Shown piece after piece: positions 59,964-64,000 of a stretch of 64,000 bases of DNA. The notes below the pieces were generated by a model. The model saw only the letters and a list, made by a program, of their open reading frames with translations, was not told the origin of the DNA and ran no database searches. Numbering within the stretch: the first letter of the stretch is position 1; each line of letters starts with the position of its first letter. This DNA is from Azotosporobacter soli (GTDB taxonomy: Bacteria; Bacillota; Negativicutes; SG130): positions 1-64,000 of the forward strand of contig NZ_JAUAOA010000013.1 of the NCBI RefSeq assembly GCF_030542965.1. Reading direction: 5' to 3'. The position numbers and the translations under genes were made by a program.

Positions 59964-60875
59964 ATGGCATCGCGGTTGGATTTTTATCGTGAAATGGTAA
60001 TGCAGCTCAGTGACGGAGTCATATTCGTGAACAGGGAGAAGAAGATTACCTTGTGGAATCGTGCGATGGAGCAGATGAGCGGCATTCGCGAGCAAGACGC
60101 CATCGGCAAGAGCTGTTGTGAGATATTGACCGTGTACAATGTGCTGGGCCAGACGGTGTGTCCGAAATATTGTCTCTTGACGCATACGCTGGGCGATAAT
60201 GTGGTACGCCGTTCCAGCGTCTACATGCTGCGCGGCGACGGCAGCGGCAACGGCTACCAGGTTCTGACGCATACCTATCCGCTGCTCGATATCGACGGAG
60301 AGGTGGAAGGCGCGCTGCAGATTTATTATGCGCCAAAACAGCCGCATCTCGAAGCCGATCAGCTGGTGGAGAAGATGAAGACGCTGACCAAGGCGGCTTA
60401 TATCGACGGCGCGACCGGACTCTACAACAAGTCGTACATGGCGGGCAAACTCGATCAGATGGTTGCCCGTTACAGGGAGAGCAAGGAGATGTTCGGCGTC
60501 ACCTTCATTAACGTCGTACAGACGGAGCGGATTAACGAGCAGTATGGTCAAGCCGGCGGTGATCGTGCGCTGAAAGAAATCGCCACGGTGCTGGCGAACA
60601 ATGTCGACGCCTCTGACAGTTTGGGGCGCTGGCACGGCGCGAACTTTTTGATCCTTTCGCCGCAGGCGAAAAAAAGCGTGCTCTATATGTACGCCGAACG
60701 GATCAAGTCGCTCGTGTCGCAGCTCGAGCTCGAAATTCAGGGCAATCGTGTGGCGCTCAAAGTCTCGGTCGGTTGCGCGTTTATCCAGACCGGCGATACG
60801 GCGACGAGCCTTTTGGAGCGGGCAAAAGAGACGGTCGGGCGGGAAACTCTCAGCGACGAGTCTGTCAGCGGCTGA
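59964..60875 (+). CDS. PAS-GGDEF protein with degenerate GGDEF motif
   Basis: 303 aa. PAS domain (residues 5-130) with cysteine pairs SCCEIL and CPKYC that may bind metal or sense redox, then a diguanylate-cyclase fold (YIDGATGLYNKSYM to the end). The catalytic GGDEF reads HGANF (about residues 224-228, RWHGANFLIL), so cyclase activity is not expected; it may bind GTP or act as an effector. An upstream ATG (59892) with aggaggat is a possible longer start. Confidence 0.82.
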   Translation: MASRLDFYREMVMQLSDGVIFVNREKKITLWNRAMEQMSGIREQDAIGKSCCEILTVYNVLGQTVCPKYCLLTHTLGDNVVRRSSVYMLRGDGSGNGYQVLTHTYPLLDIDGEVEGALQIYYAPKQPHLEADQLVEKMKTLTKAAYIDGATGLYNKSYMAGKLDQMVARYRESKEMFGVTFINVVQTERINEQYGQAGGDRALKEIATVLANNVDASDSLGRWHGANFLILSPQAKKSVLYMYAERIKSLVSQLELEIQGNRVALKVSVGCAFIQTGDTATSLLERAKETVGRETLSDESVSG

Positions 60876-60883
60876 TCTTTTTC

Positions 60884-60913
60884 TTGCCAGACCGGTCGGT
60901 TGTTTGTTATAAT
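60884..60913 (+). promoter_or_regulatory. Promoter of the paaK operon
   Basis: TTGCCA (60884-60889), 18-base spacer, TATAAT (60908-60913), followed by the ykkC-family leader. Confidence 0.7.
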
Positions 60914-60949
60914 TCATAGCAAATGCGTTACAGAGTTACGCGTTTGTGG

Positions 60950-61080
60950 AAGTGCGTCTAGGGTTCCGGTCTGCTTAAGGCGGACGCTGGTCCGAGCGGC
61001 GCAGGTGCAGCGTTGCACAACACCGTGGGTACAAAAGACCCGGCGGAAAGTTCCATGAGGACTTTTTGCCGGGCTTTTTT
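60950..61080 (+). ncRNA. ykkC-family riboswitch before paaK
   Basis: Matches the ykkC core: tctagggttccgg, ctggtccgagcg, acaccgtgggtacaaaaga and cccggcggaaag. Its 3' part pairs (cccggcggaaagttcc with ggactttttgccggg) with a sequence followed by six T, so a terminator competes with the aptamer and ligand binding should switch expression on. Subtypes sense guanidine, ppGpp, PRPP or NDPs; the subtype here is unproven. The second copy before ilvN favours the ppGpp (2a) subtype. Confidence 0.85.
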
Positions 61081-61101
61081 ATATCTTGAAGGAGGCTGAA
61101 T

Positions 61102-62415
61102 ATGCAGTACTGGAACAAGACGATGGAGACGATGGAACGTCAGGAATTAGGCCGCTATCAGTTGAAGCAATTGCGGGAACTGGTGGAGCGCGTTTATACG
61201 AAAGTACCGTTCTATCGGGACAAGATGCAGGCGGCGGGCTTATTGCCGCAGGACATTCAAAGCCTGGACGATATCAGCCGTTTACCGTTCACAACGAAAC
61301 AGGACATGCGCGACAATTATCCGTACGGCTTGTTCGCGGTACCGCCGCGCGACATCGTACGCATTCACGCGTCGAGCGGCACAACCGGCAAGGCGACAGT
61401 CGTTGGCTATACGAAAAAAGACCTGGGCATCTGGTCGGAAGTGATGGCGCGCACGCTTACCGCAGCCGGGGTCAGCGATAAATCGTACATTCAGGTGGCT
61501 TACGGCTACGGTCTCTTCACCGGCGGGCTTGGTATTCATTATGGCGCGGAACTGGTCGGCGCTTCGGTGATTCCCGTGTCGAGCGGCAATACGGGCAGGC
61601 AAATCAATCTGATGACCGATTTCGGCACGACCGCGTTGGCCTGTACGCCTTCGTACGCGCTGCATATCGCCGAATCGATGCGGGAAATGGGCATCGATCC
61701 GAAAGCCACGCAGCTGCGGGTGGGCATCTTCGGCGCGGAACCGTGGACCGAAGCGATGCGCCGGCAAATTGAAGAGGAGCTGTCGATCAAGGCGGTCGAT
61801 ATTTACGGACTGAGTGAGATCATCGGGCCGGGCGTGGCGAGCGAATGTCCGGCGCAGCAGGGGCTGCACCTTAGCGAGGACCATTTCTATCCGGAAATCA
61901 TCGATCCGCTCAGCGGCGAGGTGCTGCCGCCGGGCAGTAAAGGCGAGCTGGTGATTACCACCCTGACCAAAGAAGGCATGCCGATGCTGCGTTATCGGAC
62001 GCGTGATCTCACGCAGCTCGACTATAGTCCGTGCACTTGCGGCCGGACGCTGGTGCGCATGGCGAAAGTGATGGGGCGCAGCGACGACATGCTGATCATT
62101 CGCGGCGTCAATGTGTTTCCGTCGCAAGTCGAAAGCGTGCTGCTCGAAATGGGGCAAACGACGCCGCATTATCAATTGATTGTGGAACGCAGCGGGCATC
62201 TCGATATCCTGACGGTGCTGGTTGAAGTGAACGAGGCGTCTTTTTCCGATGAGGTGCGCCGTCTGGAAGAACTGGAACGCAAGATTGCGGCGCAACTGGC
62301 TTCGGTGCTTAAAGTCAGCGCCAAGGTGAAGCTTGTCGGGCCAAAGACGCTGCAGCGCAGCGAAGGGAAAGCGCAGCGTGTCATTGACAAACGAAATTTG
62401 ACGCAGGAGGCATAG
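61102..62415 (+). CDS. paaK: Phenylacetate-CoA ligase
   Basis: 437-aa adenylate-forming enzyme. [22 protein letters not shown]-loop [45 protein letters not shown] and the C-terminal QVESVLLEM with catalytic lysine in [13 protein letters not shown]. Activates phenylacetate or related arylacetates (indoleacetate) to CoA esters, linked in anaerobes to aromatic amino-acid metabolism with indolepyruvate ferredoxin oxidoreductase, which is not in view. Operon with the ACT protein. Confidence 0.92.
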   Translation: MQYWNKTMETMERQELGRYQLKQLRELVERVYTKVPFYRDKMQAAGLLPQDIQSLDDISRLPFTTKQDMRDNYPYGLFAVPPRDIVRIHASSGTTGKATVVGYTKKDLGIWSEVMARTLTAAGVSDKSYIQVAYGYGLFTGGLGIHYGAELVGASVIPVSSGNTGRQINLMTDFGTTALACTPSYALHIAESMREMGIDPKATQLRVGIFGAEPWTEAMRRQIEEELSIKAVDIYGLSEIIGPGVASECPAQQGLHLSEDHFYPEIIDPLSGEVLPPGSKGELVITTLTKEGMPMLRYRTRDLTQLDYSPCTCGRTLVRMAKVMGRSDDMLIIRGVNVFPSQVESVLLEMGQTTPHYQLIVERSGHLDILTVLVEVNEASFSDEVRRLEELERKIAAQLASVLKVSAKVKLVGPKTLQRSEGKAQRVIDKRNLTQEA

Positions 62416-62417
62416 CG

Positions 62418-62834
62418 ATGATTATTCAACAGATTTCGGTGTTTTTGGAAAATCGGCCGGGTACCCTAGCCGAAGTGCTCGAAGTCTTAGGCGAACGTGA
62501 GGTGAATATCCGGGCGATGTCGGTTGCCGATACCGCCGATTTCGGCATTGTCCGTTTCGTGGTCAACCGTCCGGCTGCGGTCGAGACGCTGCTGCGAGAC
62601 GCGGGCTTTACGGTCAAGAGCAACCAGGTGCTCTCGCTTGCCCTGCACGACCAACCGGGCAGTTTGCTGCGCCAGGTGAAACGGCTCGGTGAGGCGGGCA
62701 TCAATGTCGAATATTTCTATGCGTTTGCCGGCGGACAGGCGGATGCCCGCATTGTTTTCAAGGTTGACGATATTGAACGCGCGGCCGGTATGCTCGGCGA
62801 GGAAGCGGCCGAAGTTCCGGAAGTATATTGGTGA
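62418..62834 (+). CDS. Tandem ACT-domain protein
   Basis: 138 aa of two ACT domains: QISVFLENRPGTLAEVLEVLGE (1-66) and LALHDQPGSLLRQVKRLGEAGINVEY (72-138). ACT domains bind amino acids. The gene is two bases after paaK and routinely accompanies it, presumably as an amino-acid-responsive subunit or regulator. Confidence 0.88.
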   Translation: MIIQQISVFLENRPGTLAEVLEVLGEREVNIRAMSVADTADFGIVRFVVNRPAAVETLLRDAGFTVKSNQVLSLALHDQPGSLLRQVKRLGEAGINVEYFYAFAGGQADARIVFKVDDIERAAGMLGEEAAEVPEVYW

Positions 62835-62850
62835 AAAAGGCGATAATCTC

Positions 62851-62879
62851 TTGACAAAATACTTGTGTGCGACGATAAT
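62851..62879 (+). promoter_or_regulatory. Promoter of the ilvN operon
   Basis: TTGACA (62851-62856), 17-base spacer, GATAAT (62874-62879). Drives the second ykkC-family leader. Confidence 0.8.
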
Positions 62880-62934
62880 GTATAGTAATTGCTAAGACGT
62901 GTAACAGTGTAAAGTTAAAGATGAGAGATGGTTA

Positions 62935-63075
62935 AGGGAGTGTATCTAGGGTTCCGCTGCACGGCAGGCCTGGACCGAGCGATACAGAGTGCGGCCGATG
63001 CCCACTACACCGTGAGGATAAAAGACTCTGCGGGAAGTTTCTTACAAGCGGTAGGATTCTTCCTGCATTTTTTTA
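62935..63075 (+). ncRNA. ykkC-family riboswitch before ilvN-ilvD
   Basis: Core strings: tctagggttccgc, cctggaccgagcg, acaccgtgaggataaaagac and tctgcgggaag. A downstream complementary arm cttcctgca with seven T makes an alternative terminator stem (tgcgggaag / cttcctgca). ppGpp-sensing ykkC subtype 2a RNAs are known before branched-chain amino-acid genes, so ppGpp is the likeliest ligand; this is inferred from context. Confidence 0.88.
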
Positions 63076-63125
63076 TTACTTGAAAAGTGGATACAGTGTG
63101 CAATTGGTGGGAGGGAGAGAGAAAA

Positions 63126-63662
63126 ATGCGACATACGTTGGCTGTTTTGGTACTGAATCAGCCGGGGGTGCTGATGCGGGTGGCGGGCATGTTTTCACGC
63201 CGCGGTTTCAATATTGAGAGCTTGGCGGTTGGCGTGACGGAAGTGGCGGAATGTTCAAGGATTACCGCTGTGATGCAAGGGGATGCGGCAACGGTCAAGC
63301 AAGTGGTCAAGCAGCTGGAAAAACTGGTGGAAGTCCAATCGGTTGCGATCCTGCCGCCGGAGGCGGCGGTGGTCAGAGGCCTGGCGCTGATCAAGGTGAA
63401 ATCCTGCAGCGAACGGCGGCTTGAAATTCTCAAGCTGGCGGAAGTGTTTCGCGCCAAGGCGGTCGACGTGGCGGAGCAATCAATCACGCTGGAGTTGACC
63501 GGCGATGAAGAAAAGATCAACGCATTTTTAGAAGTCCTCGCTCCGTACCAGGTGCTTGAAATGGTTCGCACCGGCGTCATCGGCTTGCAGCGCGGCGAAG
63601 AAACGATCCTGAATTCGAGTAAGGAATGTCAATTAACCGCATTATTAGCGGCAGAAGTCTAA
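63126..63662 (+). CDS. ilvN: Acetolactate synthase small (regulatory) subunit
   Basis: 178 aa. ACT domain HTLAVLVLNQPGVLMRVAGMFSRRGFNIESLAVG (about 2-75), then the C-terminal ACT-like domain. Confers valine feedback control on IlvB. No ilvB precedes it: the gene opens the operon after the riboswitch and is followed by ilvD, so the catalytic subunit is encoded elsewhere. ATG after ggagggagag. Confidence 0.92.
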   Translation: MRHTLAVLVLNQPGVLMRVAGMFSRRGFNIESLAVGVTEVAECSRITAVMQGDAATVKQVVKQLEKLVEVQSVAILPPEAAVVRGLALIKVKSCSERRLEILKLAEVFRAKAVDVAEQSITLELTGDEEKINAFLEVLAPYQVLEMVRTGVIGLQRGEETILNSSKECQLTALLAAEV

Positions 63663-63674
63663 GGAGGTCAGAAT

Positions 63675-64000
63675 ATGCGAAGTCATGCAGTAACCAAGGG
63701 CTCTACCCGGGCTGCGCATCGCGCACTTTTTCATGCGATGGGCTATGGACCGGAAGATTTGAACAAACCGCTGATCGGCGTCGTCAACGCTTTTAACGAA
63801 ATCATTCCCGGTCACAATCATTTGGGCGAACTGGCGGCCGCCGTGAAGCTCGGCATTGCTTCGGCGGGGGGAACGCCGATCGAATTTCCGGCGATCGGCA
63901 TCTGCGACGGCATCGCGATGGGTCATGCCGGAATGCGCTATCCGTTGGCCAGCCGCGAACTGATTGCCGACTCGCTCGAAGCGATGGCGGTGGCGCACGG
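63675..64000 (+). CDS. ilvD: Dihydroxyacid dehydratase (5' part)
   Basis: The gene runs off the window end. The visible 108 residues read [63 protein letters not shown]: the IlvD N-terminus with the first iron-sulfur and Mg ligand regions. Converts dihydroxyacids to 2-oxoacids in Ile/Val synthesis. ATG after aaggagg, 12 bases after ilvN. Confidence 0.93.
   Translation, partial: MRSHAVTKGSTRAAHRALFHAMGYGPEDLNKPLIGVVNAFNEIIPGHNHLGELAAAVKLGIASAGGTPIEFPAIGICDGIAMGHAGMRYPLASRELIADSLEAMAVAH

Overview
The window is about 64 kb of GC-rich (roughly 55%) bacterial chromosome with normal gene density. Gene content and order point to a diderm Firmicute of the class Negativicutes (a Sporomusa/Anaeromusa/Selenomonas-like anaerobe). 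Two blocks are collinear with Bacillus subtilis. The first, 28.3-51.2 kb, runs decarboxylase, tmk, yaaR, holB, ricT, yabB, rsmI, abrB, metG, tatD, yabE, rnmV, rsmA, ispE, purR, glmU, prs, pth. The second, 52.0-59.8 kb, runs rpmE, DUF1385, prfA, prmC, ywlC, ywlE-like, rpiB, ywlG, glyA, upp. A Selenomonas-type lysine/ornithine decarboxylase, glycyl-radical enzymes and strong 4Fe-4S content fit an anaerobe that decorates its peptidoglycan with cadaverine. The species assignment is inference.

Layout. 0-9 kb is accessory: an aquaglyceroporin, a Gdx-type SMR exporter, an alpha-oxoamine-synthase-like PLP enzyme, a secreted M20 peptidase, a ferredoxin-type protein, and a nitroreductase-yjjW operon divergent from an ArsR regulator. 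9-15 kb holds a NarX/NarL-like two-component pair followed by a complete Fe3+-type ABC importer. 15-21 kb mixes an alkaline phosphatase, two AT-rich islets of immunity-like or unknown genes, a frameshifted zinc-ribbon gene, and yjjI, the glycyl-radical partner of the distant yjjW. 20.5-28.3 kb carries fetAB, the type III decarboxylase, a DegS-like kinase, DUF192, AIM24, 6-phosphogluconate dehydrogenase and small membrane or basic proteins. 28-60 kb is the conserved housekeeping core (translation, nucleotide, cell-wall precursor and one-carbon genes), with a few insertions: a guanylate-kinase-like gene, PilZ, GntR, a nucleotidyltransferase, GNAT and a polysaccharide deacetylase. 60-64 kb has two ykkC-family riboswitches, one before a paaK-ACT operon and one before ilvN-ilvD; ilvD runs off the end.

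The most unusual content is non-coding. A ~175-bp multi-stem element occurs three times (158-336, 1571-1740, 30909-31081). It has imperfect terminal inverted repeats and sits between two copies of a locus-specific sequence, which in two cases is the local terminator hairpin. Two unrelated MITE-like palindromic elements lie at 15369-15556 (17-bp terminal inverted repeats) and 51162-51285, and a 21-bp-arm inverted repeat lies at 17571-17644. No tRNA, rRNA, CRISPR array, transposase or phage gene was seen. Sporulation-associated neighbours found at these positions in B. subtilis (yabG, veg, spoVG, spoIIR) are absent.
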